Of a DNA stretch of 41,242 bases, positions 14,376 through 23,416 are shown piece after piece. Made by a program: the position numbers and the translations under genes. This stretch comes from Immundisolibacter sp. GTDB taxonomy: Bacteria > Pseudomonadota > Gammaproteobacteria > Immundisolibacterales > Immundisolibacteraceae. Each line of letters starts with the position of its first letter. Position 1 is the stretch's first letter. The notes below the pieces were generated by a model. That model made no database searches. It saw only the letters and a program-made list of their open reading frames with translations, and was not told where the DNA came from. The stretch lies in contig NZ_JBFIII010000010.1 in the NCBI RefSeq assembly GCF_041601295.1, forward strand, positions 1 through 41,242, in the 5' to 3' direction.

Positions 14376-15695
14376 TTGAAAAACACTTGGCATAGCTGTC
14401 TCGCGCAGCTGGAAAGCGAGCTGTCGCAACAGCTTTACAACACATGGATCCGACCGCTGCAAGCACAGCTTGTCGATAGCACCGTGCACCTGCTGGCACC
14501 GAATCAGTTTGTGCTGGAGCAAGTCAGCACGCGCTTTCAGGCCCGCATCCGGGAACTGCTGGCTGATCGAGGACTCTCCCTGGTTCTGGAAATCGGTAGT
14601 TCCGTCGAACAGACAGCACAGACGTCGCCACATGGCAGGTCATCACCGCCTGCCACACAGCGCAAGCGCAAATCGGCGCCCGTGGTCGATGTTCATCTCG
14701 ATTTCGATTCGTTTATCGAAGGTAAATCGAATCGGCTAGCGCGGGCCTCGGCGCTGCTAGTCAGCGAAAATTGCGGCGGGATCTACAACCCGTTACTGTT
14801 GTACGGCGGTGTCGGCCTGGGCAAGACTCATCTGTTGCATGCCATTGGCAATGCTCTGTTGACACAGCAGCCCGGCGCGCGCGTCGCCTATGTGTCGGCC
14901 GAGCGCTTTGTGGCCGACATGGTGTCGGCACTACAGCAGAACCGGGTTGACGGGTTCAAACAGTTTTACCGCAACCTCGACTTACTGCTGGTAGACGATA
15001 TCCAGTTTCTCGCGGGTAAAGAACGCTCACAGGAGGAGTTTTTTCACGTTTTCAACTCCCTACTGGAAAGCAAGAACCAACTGGTCATGACATGTGACCG
15101 TTACCCCCGCGACATCAAAGGCTTGGAAGACCGGCTGAAGTCCCGATTCGGATGGGGCTTGTCCGTCGCCGTAGAAGCTCCTGACATGGAGACCCGGGTT
15201 GCCATCGTACTGAGCAAAGCGGCGCTGGCCAGGCAAACCGTTCCTCAGGAAGTGGCCTTCTTTATCGCCCGCCGGGTGCACTCGAACGTACGCGAACTTG
15301 AGGGCGCGCTGCGCACGGTCATGGCCTACGCCACGCTTACCCATAGCCCCATCACACTAGAACTGACGCGCGAAGCCTTGAGAGACATAGTCAAGGCTCA
15401 GGACCGCCAAGTGGCGCCCGACCAAATCGTCAAAGCGGTCGCCGAGTACTACCGCATCCGAGCCGCTGACCTGACCTCGCGTAGCCGCAAGCGCTGCTTT
15501 GCTCGGCCCAGACAAATGGGTATGGCCCTGGCAAAGGAATTGACCTCCTGCAGCTTGCCAGAAATCGGTACGGCTCTTGGCGGTCGCGATCACACCACCG
15601 TACTGTACGCCTGCGAACGCATCACGGCCCTGCGCCGCGATGATGAAACAATCGCCGAGGATTACACCAACCTCGTTCGAATCTTGACCAGTTAA
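14376..15695 (+). CDS. dnaA: chromosomal replication initiator protein DnaA
   Basis: DnaA binds DnaA boxes and melts oriC in an ATP-dependent manner. The 439-aa protein begins with domain I (WHSCLAQLESELSQQLYNTW, IRPLQA), has a short variable linker around residues 85-105, and an AAA+ domain with Walker A GGVGLGKTH (about 143-151) and Walker B LLLVDDIQFLAGKERSQEE. The DNA-binding domain IV carries the signature LPEIGTALGGRDHTTVLYAC. Start TTG 14376 is preceded by GAGGG at 14366-14370, and the N-terminus from it matches the family. It is divergent from rpmH and first in dnaA-dnaN-recF-gyrB. Confidence 0.98.
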   Translation: MKNTWHSCLAQLESELSQQLYNTWIRPLQAQLVDSTVHLLAPNQFVLEQVSTRFQARIRELLADRGLSLVLEIGSSVEQTAQTSPHGRSSPPATQRKRKSAPVVDVHLDFDSFIEGKSNRLARASALLVSENCGGIYNPLLLYGGVGLGKTHLLHAIGNALLTQQPGARVAYVSAERFVADMVSALQQNRVDGFKQFYRNLDLLLVDDIQFLAGKERSQEEFFHVFNSLLESKNQLVMTCDRYPRDIKGLEDRLKSRFGWGLSVAVEAPDMETRVAIVLSKAALARQTVPQEVAFFIARRVHSNVRELEGALRTVMAYATLTHSPITLELTREALRDIVKAQDRQVAPDQIVKAVAEYYRIRAADLTSRSRKRCFARPRQMGMALAKELTSCSLPEIGTALGGRDHTTVLYACERITALRRDDETIAEDYTNLVRILTS

Positions 15696-15905
15696 AAGCT
15701 GTGGATAAGTTGTGGAGGCTGAACGACCAACCCGGGCTAACTCGATTGCCGGGCCATACTTTGGTCAAGTAGTGAGAAAGATACCCTAGCGATCCACAAT
15801 CCAACTTACTGAAAATAAATGCTATTTTTACCTTATCCAGTTACTAACAGCCCTTAATAGTAATAAGCCTTAAATCAATAAGTTTGAGTATTAACGAGGC
15901 CACCC
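15696..15905. other. putative replication origin (oriC) between dnaA and dnaN
   Basis: The 210-bp gap has a perfect DnaA box TGTGGATAA at 15700-15708 just after the dnaA stop, and weaker boxes at 15790-15798 (CGATCCACA) and 15833-15841 (TTATCCAGT). From about 15808 to 15895 it is very AT-rich, against the GC-rich background, as expected for an unwinding element. TAATAGTAATAA at 15855-15866 is four consecutive TA(A/G) triplets, matching the DnaA-trio motif, and lies 13 bp beyond the 15833 box after a short GC cluster. AATCAATAAGTTT at 15873-15885 is close to an IHF site. Genes point away from this region on both sides. Location and content fit an origin; function is inferred. Confidence 0.8.
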
Positions 15906-17009
15906 ATGAAAATCAGCGTTGAACGCAGTCAGCTCATGACACCACTACAGGTGGCGCACGCTGTGGTTGAACGGCGCCAAACCCTGCCTATTCTGGCTAA
16001 TGTGCTTATCCGAGCGGATGCTGATGGCTTTCGTCTATCGGCAACGGATCTAGAGGTCGAGCTGTTGATTCCAGGCAAACTGGAAAAATGCCTGGCTGAG
16101 GGCGCCACGACTTTGCCGGCCAGAAAACTGCTGGATCTTTGTCGCGCCACGCCGGAAGGTACCCTGTTAACTATCGAGACAAACGGCGAGCGAGCATCTG
16201 TCAGGGCTGGACGAGCGAGATTTTCTCTTAGCACCCTTCCGGCCGCCGAGTTCCCCGGTATCGATGTCAAGGGCGATGAACTGCCGTTGGTGTTGTCCCA
16301 GCGGGATTTGCGTCGGGCCATTGAGACCACCTATTTTGCAATGGCGCAACAGGACGTGCGCTATTACCTGAACGGCATGTTGCTGGAGATTGAGGGCGGC
16401 AAGGTGCGCTTCGTGGCGACCGATGGCCACCGCATGGCGGTGACGGATCTCGCCGTCGAGGTGCCGCCGGACGCCAGTCGTCGCATCATCGTGCCGCGCA
16501 AAACGGTGGTAGAGACGTTACGCATCTTGAACGACGTCGATACGCCGGCGACTTTGAGTATCGGCCGAGACCACCTGATTCTGTCTGCCGCGGATGTCGT
16601 GTTCAAATCCAAAGTGATCGATGGCACCTTCCCGGATTACGAGCGGGTTATTCCCCGTAACCAGGACAAGACGATTGATATTGACCGGTTGGCGTTTCGC
16701 GAAGCGCTGGGTCGGGTCGCGATTTTTGCCAACGAGAAGTACCGGTCGGTGCGCTTGAAGCTGGAGCCGAACCTGCTGCGCCTGTCCGCCAATAATGCTG
16801 AGAATGAGGAAGGTGAAGAAGAGCTGGAGATCGAGTACAGCGGCGGCGAGCTGGAAATTGGGTTCAACGTCAGCTACTTGATCGATGTATTGGGCGCCCT
16901 GCGCAGTGACGCGGTGTGCTTGCAGCTGGCGGATTCAGGCAGCAGTTGTCTGCTTACCGAGCCGGGAGGCGGGCCAAGTCGCTATGTCATCATGCCAATG
17001 CGCCTTTGA
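15906..17009 (+). CDS. dnaN: DNA polymerase III beta sliding clamp
   Basis: DnaN forms the ring-shaped dimer that tethers Pol III and other enzymes to DNA. The 367-aa protein starts MKISVERSQLMTPLQVAHAV and shows the three-fold repeated clamp domains throughout, with VRYYLNGMLLEI and FVATDGHRMAVTDL in the middle. It ends SRYVIMPMRL, the usual clamp C-terminus. GAGG at 15896-15899 precedes the ATG. It follows the putative oriC and is 10 bp before recF. Confidence 0.98.
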   Translation: MKISVERSQLMTPLQVAHAVVERRQTLPILANVLIRADADGFRLSATDLEVELLIPGKLEKCLAEGATTLPARKLLDLCRATPEGTLLTIETNGERASVRAGRARFSLSTLPAAEFPGIDVKGDELPLVLSQRDLRRAIETTYFAMAQQDVRYYLNGMLLEIEGGKVRFVATDGHRMAVTDLAVEVPPDASRRIIVPRKTVVETLRILNDVDTPATLSIGRDHLILSAADVVFKSKVIDGTFPDYERVIPRNQDKTIDIDRLAFREALGRVAIFANEKYRSVRLKLEPNLLRLSANNAENEEGEEELEIEYSGGELEIGFNVSYLIDVLGALRSDAVCLQLADSGSSCLLTEPGGGPSRYVIMPMRL

Positions 17010-17019
17010 TCTTTGTTGA

Positions 17020-18090
17020 ATGCGATTGACCCGCCTCATCGCTCGTGACGTGCGCAATCTGAAGGCAATCGACTGGCGCCCAGCACCGGGCCTGAACCTA
17101 TTGGTAGGACCCAATGGGGGTGGAAAAACCTCTGTGCTTGAAGCGATTCATTTGGCGGCGCTCGGGCGATCGTTCAGGACCCGCGATACCAGTCAGATCG
17201 TGCGCCATGGAACGCTGGGCTTGAGTATAAGTGCCTGGTTCGAGACCCCCGATCAGCGGGATTTCCACGTCCGCATGGACCGGGATGGGAGCGGTACCCG
17301 GCTTAGCCTGGATGGCCGCCAGCTTAGGGCTGCGTCTGAGTTGGCGCGTACCTTACCCATTTTGCCGTTGTCGCAGGACGGGGTACGCCGATTCAGGATG
17401 AGTCGCGGCGAGCGACGTTCCTTGCTGGATTGGGGGTTGTTTCACGTGGAACCCGAATTTCACCGCAGCTGGGTTCGCTATCACACGGCGTTGGCTCAGC
17501 GTAATGCGGCTCTTCGCTCGGGTCAGCCGAGCAAGCCGTGGCTGGAGGCATTGGTTGGAGATGGGGAGCTTCTGACGAAAAGTCGAGAGGCCTACGTGCT
17601 ACGCCTACAGTCCCACGTTGAACGCGTAAGCGAGCGCTTGGAACTCGGCTTGGAAGTGACGCTGGAGTTCAGTCGTGGTTGGCGAGATGGTTTGCCCCTG
17701 GCTGCGTACTGGAGTGAGGCGGAAAATAGCGACCGGAAACTCGGTTACACCTCTGGCGGTCCGCACCGGGCAAATCTAGGCTTTCGCTCGCGTGACCGAC
17801 TTGGCATGGAGCAGATGTCTGCTGGCCAGGCCAAGCTTTTGTACCTCGTGCTGCGGCTGGCGCAACTCGACGAATTGCTGGACGGCCAGCCGGAACCCAC
17901 CCCAATAGTGTTTGTCGACGACCTCGCTGCCGAGCTTGACAATCGCCACGTGACGGCGGTGTTGGCTACGTTGGCCGCCCACAAACTGCAACGATTCGTG
18001 ACCTCCCCCGCGTTTGACGCGGACCTTGTCGCCGACGCTGATGCTCTGTTCCACGTGGAACAGGGTGCCCTGCTATCCGCGCCTCATTGA
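17020..18090 (+). CDS. recF: DNA replication/repair protein RecF
   Basis: RecF helps RecO and RecR load RecA at gaps during replication-associated repair. The 356-aa protein shows the SMC-like ATPase layout: Walker A GPNGGGKTS (about residues 30-38), signature region MSAGQAKLLYLVLRLAQ and Walker B TPIVFVDDLAAELD. The ATG at 17020 gives the standard N-terminus LTRLIARDVRNL. Two parS-like palindromes are embedded in the coding sequence; both are read in the same frame and encode Leu-Phe-His-Val-Glu. The stop is 7 bp before gyrB. Confidence 0.96.
   Translation: MRLTRLIARDVRNLKAIDWRPAPGLNLLVGPNGGGKTSVLEAIHLAALGRSFRTRDTSQIVRHGTLGLSISAWFETPDQRDFHVRMDRDGSGTRLSLDGRQLRAASELARTLPILPLSQDGVRRFRMSRGERRSLLDWGLFHVEPEFHRSWVRYHTALAQRNAALRSGQPSKPWLEALVGDGELLTKSREAYVLRLQSHVERVSERLELGLEVTLEFSRGWRDGLPLAAYWSEAENSDRKLGYTSGGPHRANLGFRSRDRLGMEQMSAGQAKLLYLVLRLAQLDELLDGQPEPTPIVFVDDLAAELDNRHVTAVLATLAAHKLQRFVTSPAFDADLVADADALFHVEQGALLSAPH
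17438..17453. other. parS-like centromere site 1 (inside recF)
   Basis: TGTTTCACGTGGAACC matches the ParB-binding parS consensus TGTTNCACGTGNAACA at 15 of 16 positions (final C for A), with the CACGTG core intact. It lies about 1.6 kb from the putative origin, where parS sites normally cluster. The reading frame gives LFHVEP here. Confidence 0.75.
18046..18063. other. parS centromere site 2 (inside the recF 3' end)
   Basis: CTGTTCCACGTGGAACAG is a perfect 18-bp palindrome; its central 16 bp TGTTCCACGTGGAACA are a full match to the parS form used in Pseudomonas-type ParB systems. It lies in the last codons of recF, 593 bp centre to centre from site 1. Elsewhere in the window I saw CACGTG cores only without the flanking arms. 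Confidence 0.85.
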
Positions 18091-18097
18091 GAACCCC

Positions 18098-20500
18098 ATG
18101 ACTGAATCTAACGTCTACGACTCTTCCAGTATCAAAGTGTTGAAAGGCTTGGACGCCGTGCGCAAGCGGCCCGGTATGTATATCGGAGACACCGACGATG
18201 GCAGCGGTCTGCACCATATGGTGTTTGAAGTAGTGGACAACGCTATTGATGAGGCGCTTGCTGGTCATTGCAGGAACGTCACCGTTACGATCCACGAAGA
18301 GGGGGCCAGCATCGAAGACGATGGTCGAGGGATTCCCGTCGATATTCATGAGGAGGAAGGCTGTTCCGCGGCGGAAGTCATCATGACTACCCTGCACGCG
18401 GGCGGCAAGTTCGATGACAACTCGTACAAGATATCCGGGGGCTTGCATGGCGTAGGCGTATCGGTAGTGAACGCTTTGTCGGAGCACCTGCAGCTGACAA
18501 TCCGCCGTGACGGCAAGGTTCACGAGCAAATTTACCGGGACGGCGTGCCACAGGCATCGTTAGCCGTGATCGGCGAAACGACCACCACCGGAACCCGCGT
18601 TTTTTTCAAGCCGAGCGCCAAGGTGTTCACCGATGTCGAGTTCCATTTCGACATTCTTGCCAAGCGCCTGCGAGAGTTGTCGTTCCTTAACTCCGGAGTG
18701 CGCATAGAACTGAATGACGAGCGCACGGACCGCCATGAGGTCTTCGAGTATCTCGGTGGGATCAGCTCGTTTGTGGAGCACCTGAACCGGAACAAGACGC
18801 CCATGCATCCGACCGTGTTCCATTTCCTGGATCAGCGTGGCGACATTGGGGTAGAGATCGCCATTCAGTGGAACGATTCCTACCAGGAGACCATGTTCTG
18901 CTTTACCAATAACATTCCACAGCGGGACGGCGGCACCCACTTGGCTGGTTTCCGCAGTGGTCTGACGCGTACTCTGAACCAGTACATGGAGAAGGAGGGC
19001 ATCGCCAAGAAAGCCAAGGTGGAAACCAGCGGAGAGGACATTCGAGAAGGCTTGACTTGTGTCTTGTCGGTGAAAGTGCCAGATCCGAAGTTCTCCTCGC
19101 AGACCAAGGAGAAGTTGGTCTCTTCCGAGATCAAGGGTGTGGTCGAGGCGGCAATCGCTGAAAAGCTCAACGACTTTTTACTTGAACGCCCCGCTGAAGC
19201 GCGAGCGATTGTTTCAAAGATCGTAGACGCGGCGCGGGCCCGTGAAGCCGCGCGCCGCGCCCGCGAGATGACGCGGCGCAAGGGTGTGCTGGATATCGCC
19301 GGCTTGCCTGGCAAACTTGCCGATTGCCAGGAAAAAGATCCCAGTTTGTGCGAGTTGTACCTGGTGGAGGGTGATTCGGCCGGTGGGTCCGCCAAGCAGG
19401 CCCGTGATCGTCGCTCGCAAGCCATCCTGCCGCTGAAAGGCAAGATACTGAACGTAGAGAAGGCGCGTTTTGACAAGATGTTGTCATCGGCCGAGGTAGG
19501 TACTCTGATCACGGTGCTCGGCTGCGGCATTGGCCGCGACGAATACAACCCGGACAAACTGCGCTACCACCGCATTATCATCATGACCGACGCCGACGTC
19601 GACGGCGCCCATATCTGCACGTTGTTGCTTACTTTCTTCTATCGGCAAATGCCCGAGCTTATCGAGCGTGGCCATTTGTATATCGCCCAGCCGCCGTTGT
19701 ATCGGGTAAAAAAAGGCAAGCAGGAGCGTTACCTCAAGGACGAGCGTAGCCTAAATTTGTATCTGCTTGAGCTCGCCCTCCAGAACGTAACCTTGCGCCC
19801 AACAGCGGACGCTTCGCCGTTGCCGAGTGCGGACTTCGAAGCGTTGGCGAAAGACTACACGACAGTGTTGGCGCTGATTGAACGGGCGAGCCGGCGAGTC
19901 GACCGCCGTATTCTGAATGCCCTGCTGGATCAGCCGCAGGTAACTGATGCGCGCCTGCAGGACCTCCCTGCCATGACTGCGTTGGCACAAGGGCTCGAAG
20001 CAGCCTTGGCCACGGCGACTGCCCGCTTCAACGTGAGCTGGCAGGTAGCGGAAGGTGGCGAGGGTATGTTGCTGGCGCAGCGCCTGGAGCATGGCGTGGC
20101 AACGTCGTTCGCGCTGGGTCGAGCCTTTTGGCACTCGCCGGAGTATCGCGGTATCGGGGCGATGGCAGCGCGTCTGGCCGGATTGATCGGGTCTGGCGCT
20201 ACGCTACAGATTGGGGACAACAATCGCCCGATTGCCACCTTTGGACAGGCCTTGGAGATACTACTCGCCGAAGGGCAACGCGGAGTCGGAGTGCAGCGTT
20301 ACAAGGGACTCGGTGAGATGAACCCGGAACAGCTGTGGGAGACCACCATGGACGTCGCAGCCCGTCGCCTGTTGCGGGTGCGAGTCGAGGATGTGGTGGC
20401 CGCCGATCAGATGTTCAGTACGCTGATGGGAGATGACGTCGCGCCGCGGCGTGAATTTATCGAAACCAACGCTTTGGCGGTCGCCAATCTGGACGTCTGA
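18098..20500 (+). CDS. gyrB: DNA gyrase subunit B
   Basis: GyrB supplies the ATPase of gyrase, which introduces negative supercoils. Start ATG 18098 gives 800 aa, close to the E. coli length; a start at 18014 would run into recF and add 28 unrelated residues. The GHKL ATPase shows VVDNAIDEA, EDDGRGIPVD and GGLHGVGVSVVNALS. The TOPRIM metal site shows EGDSAGG (Glu about 424) and DADVDG (Asp about 498 and 500), at the same numbering as E. coli. The C-terminal part ends with QRYKGLGEMNPEQLWETTM. It closes the dnaA operon and converges with topA. Confidence 0.98.
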   Translation: MTESNVYDSSSIKVLKGLDAVRKRPGMYIGDTDDGSGLHHMVFEVVDNAIDEALAGHCRNVTVTIHEEGASIEDDGRGIPVDIHEEEGCSAAEVIMTTLHAGGKFDDNSYKISGGLHGVGVSVVNALSEHLQLTIRRDGKVHEQIYRDGVPQASLAVIGETTTTGTRVFFKPSAKVFTDVEFHFDILAKRLRELSFLNSGVRIELNDERTDRHEVFEYLGGISSFVEHLNRNKTPMHPTVFHFLDQRGDIGVEIAIQWNDSYQETMFCFTNNIPQRDGGTHLAGFRSGLTRTLNQYMEKEGIAKKAKVETSGEDIREGLTCVLSVKVPDPKFSSQTKEKLVSSEIKGVVEAAIAEKLNDFLLERPAEARAIVSKIVDAARAREAARRAREMTRRKGVLDIAGLPGKLADCQEKDPSLCELYLVEGDSAGGSAKQARDRRSQAILPLKGKILNVEKARFDKMLSSAEVGTLITVLGCGIGRDEYNPDKLRYHRIIIMTDADVDGAHICTLLLTFFYRQMPELIERGHLYIAQPPLYRVKKGKQERYLKDERSLNLYLLELALQNVTLRPTADASPLPSADFEALAKDYTTVLALIERASRRVDRRILNALLDQPQVTDARLQDLPAMTALAQGLEAALATATARFNVSWQVAEGGEGMLLAQRLEHGVATSFALGRAFWHSPEYRGIGAMAARLAGLIGSGATLQIGDNNRPIATFGQALEILLAEGQRGVGVQRYKGLGEMNPEQLWETTMDVAARRLLRVRVEDVVAADQMFSTLMGDDVAPRREFIETNALAVANLDV

Positions 20501-20517
20501 GTTCGTCCGGATCTAGG

Positions 20518-20546
20518 CCGGCACCAGCTCAGGCGGCTGGTGCTGG
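20518..20546. terminator. hairpin between converging gyrB and topA
   Basis: Arms 20518-20528 (CCGGCACCAGC) and 20536-20546 (GCTGGTGCTGG) form an 11-bp stem with one mismatch and a 7-nt loop. It spans the last codons of topA and the short gap after gyrB. There is no clear T-run, so it may be a weak bidirectional terminator or an mRNA 3'-end stabiliser. Confidence 0.45.
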
Positions 20547-22835
20547 TAAGGCGTCCTGGGGCGCTGGCTCGCGGTGCCCGCAGGTTTTGTCCGGGCAAAC
20601 TTTCTCGGCGCCGCGTCGCTTGCCTATCTTGAGCGTCATGATCGCGTGGCCACACTTTGGACAAGGCTCGGCTAAGGGAGGGTCCCAGACCGCGAATTTG
20701 CAGTCTGGATAACGGCTGCACGAGAAAAATAGCTTACCGTACCGTGACTTGCGCTCCATCAGAGTGCCCTGTTTGCATTCGGGGCAGGCGACGCCGGTAT
20801 CCTTCGGTTTGTTGAGCGGCTCTACGTGTTTACAGGTAGGGTAGTTCTGGCATCCGATGAAGCGGCCATAACGGCCTCGTTTGTAGGCAAGGTCGCCTTC
20901 GCACAACGGGCACTTGCGATCCAGAAGCTCGGGCGCAGGTTCGGGCTCGCCATTGGCAGGTTTGATATCCCGGGTGTATTTACATTCAGGGTACGTTGTG
21001 CAGCCAATGAAATTGCCGCGTTTGCCAAGTCGTATGGCGAGCGGCTTACCACATTCCGGACAGGCTTCGTCAAGGAGTTGCTGCGTGACGTCCTTTCGAG
21101 CGACCGAGGTTTCAGTTTGTACCACGAGCTCGTGAAACGGCTGCCAGAAGCGTTCCAGCACCGGTAGCCACTCGGCCTCACCGCGTGACACGGCGTCGAG
21201 TTCGTCCTCCAGGCGGGCGGTGAAGTCGTAGTCGACGTACTGTGTGAAGAACTCGGTCAAGAACCGGCTCACGACACGGCCAACGTCGGTCGGCAGGAAG
21301 CGCTTGCCATCCAGGGCCACATATTCACGCTGCTGGAGTGTGGTGATGATATTGGCGTAGGTTGACGGCCGGCCGATGCCGTATTCCTCCAGAATCTTGA
21401 TCAAACTGGCTTCGTTGTAGCGCGGGGGTGGTTCGGTAAAGTGTTGATTTGCCGCAAGTTCGCGCAGCTCCACTTCGGCATCCTGCTCCAGGGGCGGCAA
21501 GGATGACTCGTCCTGTTCGCCCTCCTCGCGGTTGTCGTACAGGGCCAGAAAACCCGGCTCCCGCACCGTGGAGCCGGTGGCCCGCAGCAGCGTCTCGGGG
21601 TGTGCTGGCGGACACAGATCCACGGCGACGGTATCAATCTGTGCCGGGGTCATCTGGCTCGCCAGCGTGCGGTTCCACACCAATGTATAAAGTTTGAGCT
21701 GGTCTGCGCTCAGGTGCGCCTTGAGCTTGTCCGGCGTAAGGGCGGCCGAACTTGGGCGAACGGCTTCGTGCGCTTCCTGTGCGTTCTTGCTCTTGGTCTT
21801 GAATACGTTGGGCGAGGCGGGCAGCGCCGGGTTACCGAAGCGCTCGAGGATAAGCTCGCGAATCTCCTGAACCGCCTCGGCCGCGAGACTGGTGGAGTCG
21901 GTACGCATATAGGTGATCAAACCCATCGGGCCACTGCCGATGTCCACACCCTCGTAGAGCTGTTGTGCAATCCGCATGGTGCGCTGGCCGGTAAAGCCAA
22001 AGCGTTTGGACGCCTCCTGCTGCAGGGTGGAGGTTATGAACGGTGGGGCAGGATTACGCTTGCGCGAGCGGCGGGTAATCGCCGCGACCCGCAATGTGCC
22101 GTTGGCCTGGGTTGCGATGGTGGCGCGCACCTGTTCGGCGCGCTCGCCTGTGACGATGCTGAACTGCTCGACTTTATCGCCTTCGAACTGCGCCAGCTTG
22201 GCAGTAAATCCGGCCTTGCCCTTGCCCGCCGTGGCATCAAGGGTCCAGTACTCCCGCGGCGTGAAGGCCTCGATTTCTTCCTCGCGCTCGACGATCAGTC
22301 GCAGCGCCGGGCTCTGCACCCGACCCGCCGACAGGCCGCGGCGGATCTTCTTCCATAACAGCGGCGAGATGTTGAAACCGACCAGATAGTCCAGCGCCCG
22401 CCGGGCCTGCTGGGCATTGACCAAATCCATGGAGATATCTCCCGGATTTTGCACCGCTTCCTGAATCGCCCGCTGGGTGATTTCGTGAAAAACCACCCTT
22501 CGGACCGGTTTGTCCTTGATGGCACCCCTTTCCTTGAGCAGCTCGGCCAGATGCCAGGCGATGGCCTCTCCCTCGCGGTCGGGATCGGTGGCTAGCAGCA
22601 GTTGATCCGCGGCGCGTAACGCCTTGGCGATGGCGTCCACATGGCGCTGGTTGCGCTCGATGCTCTCGTAGCGCATGGAAAAATTTCGGTCGGTCTCTAC
22701 CGCCCCTTCCTTGGCCACCAAGTCACGCACGTGACCGTAGGACGCGAACACCTCGTAGTCCGCTCCGAGATATTTCTTGATGGTTTTGGCCTTGGCCGGG
22801 GACTCGACGACGACAACAGTTCTTGGATTGTTCAT
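20529..22835 (-). CDS. topA: DNA topoisomerase I
   Basis: TopA relaxes negative supercoils by transient single-strand cleavage. The 768-aa protein begins with the TOPRIM region VVVESPAKAKTIKKYLG and ATDPDREGEAIAWHL. The active-site Tyr lies in LITYMRTDS at about residue 309. From about residue 585 there are four four-Cys zinc ribbons, starting CPECGKP, CPLCEGD, CPECKQG and CPKCGHA. The total is shorter than the 865 aa of E. coli TopA, which has extra C-terminal domains after its zinc ribbons. It is the last gene of the minus-strand lysM-dprA-smg-topA group. Confidence 0.97.
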   Translation of the reverse strand: MNNPRTVVVVESPAKAKTIKKYLGADYEVFASYGHVRDLVAKEGAVETDRNFSMRYESIERNQRHVDAIAKALRAADQLLLATDPDREGEAIAWHLAELLKERGAIKDKPVRRVVFHEITQRAIQEAVQNPGDISMDLVNAQQARRALDYLVGFNISPLLWKKIRRGLSAGRVQSPALRLIVEREEEIEAFTPREYWTLDATAGKGKAGFTAKLAQFEGDKVEQFSIVTGERAEQVRATIATQANGTLRVAAITRRSRKRNPAPPFITSTLQQEASKRFGFTGQRTMRIAQQLYEGVDIGSGPMGLITYMRTDSTSLAAEAVQEIRELILERFGNPALPASPNVFKTKSKNAQEAHEAVRPSSAALTPDKLKAHLSADQLKLYTLVWNRTLASQMTPAQIDTVAVDLCPPAHPETLLRATGSTVREPGFLALYDNREEGEQDESSLPPLEQDAEVELRELAANQHFTEPPPRYNEASLIKILEEYGIGRPSTYANIITTLQQREYVALDGKRFLPTDVGRVVSRFLTEFFTQYVDYDFTARLEDELDAVSRGEAEWLPVLERFWQPFHELVVQTETSVARKDVTQQLLDEACPECGKPLAIRLGKRGNFIGCTTYPECKYTRDIKPANGEPEPAPELLDRKCPLCEGDLAYKRGRYGRFIGCQNYPTCKHVEPLNKPKDTGVACPECKQGTLMERKSRYGKLFFSCSRYPDCKFAVWDPPLAEPCPKCGHAIMTLKIGKRRGAEKVCPDKTCGHREPAPQDALPAPAA

Positions 22836-22916
22836 AAGACGGGCTGCGCCCGTGGCAGTGGTACGGTGAGTGTCACGCGCTTGCGTAGGGATGGGGGAGC
22901 GTCGGCCAAGGCAGTT

Positions 22917-23399
22917 CTACTGCAGACGCCGCAGCGCTTCGGGTTGAGCCATTTCCTCCATGTAGGCGTACAGATGGGCCGTGTCAGGCCGGTTGTAAAG
23001 GACCATAAGGGCGATCCATTTGATGGCATCGAGGTCAATTTCGTCCAGTTCGAGTGCCATCGCTCGATCGACGACCCGTTCGAGGGAGGGTTTGTCGATC
23101 ATGGGGTTCTGCCCGAGCAGAATCAGAAAACCCTGCGCTTCCAGGCTCAGCCGGTATTGCTCCTGCGCGCAGAAGTGGCGCAGCGCATTCTCGCCCCAGG
23201 CGCTACAGGTTTCTTGCTGCACTTCGTCGTCGTCCGCGAGGCTTTCCAGCCAGTCGAAGGCGTGGTCTATTTCACCATCCCCAAAACCCATGCTGGCCAG
23301 TTGGCCAGCAAGATTGTCACGAGCGTCGTCGTCCAGGGTGCCGCCGTCGCTGTAATGGTCCAGCAAGAACATCAGCACGTCGAGAACGGATTCCTTCAT
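22917..23399 (-). CDS. smg: Smg family protein (DUF494)
   Basis: This 160-aa protein of the Smg/DUF494 family starts MKESVLDVLMFLLDHY, the conserved family opening, at ATG 23399; an upstream start would add five residues that do not fit. It is acidic and soluble, with a highly acidic Asp/Glu-rich middle. The gene is found next to dprA and topA in many gammaproteobacteria, as here. Its biochemical role is not established, so only the family name can be given. Confidence 0.93.
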   Translation of the reverse strand: MKESVLDVLMFLLDHYSDGGTLDDDARDNLAGQLASMGFGDGEIDHAFDWLESLADDDEVQQETCSAWGENALRHFCAQEQYRLSLEAQGFLILLGQNPMIDKPSLERVVDRAMALELDEIDLDAIKWIALMVLYNRPDTAHLYAYMEEMAQPEALRRLQ

Positions 23400-23416
23400 C
23401 GATATCCTCAGCATCC

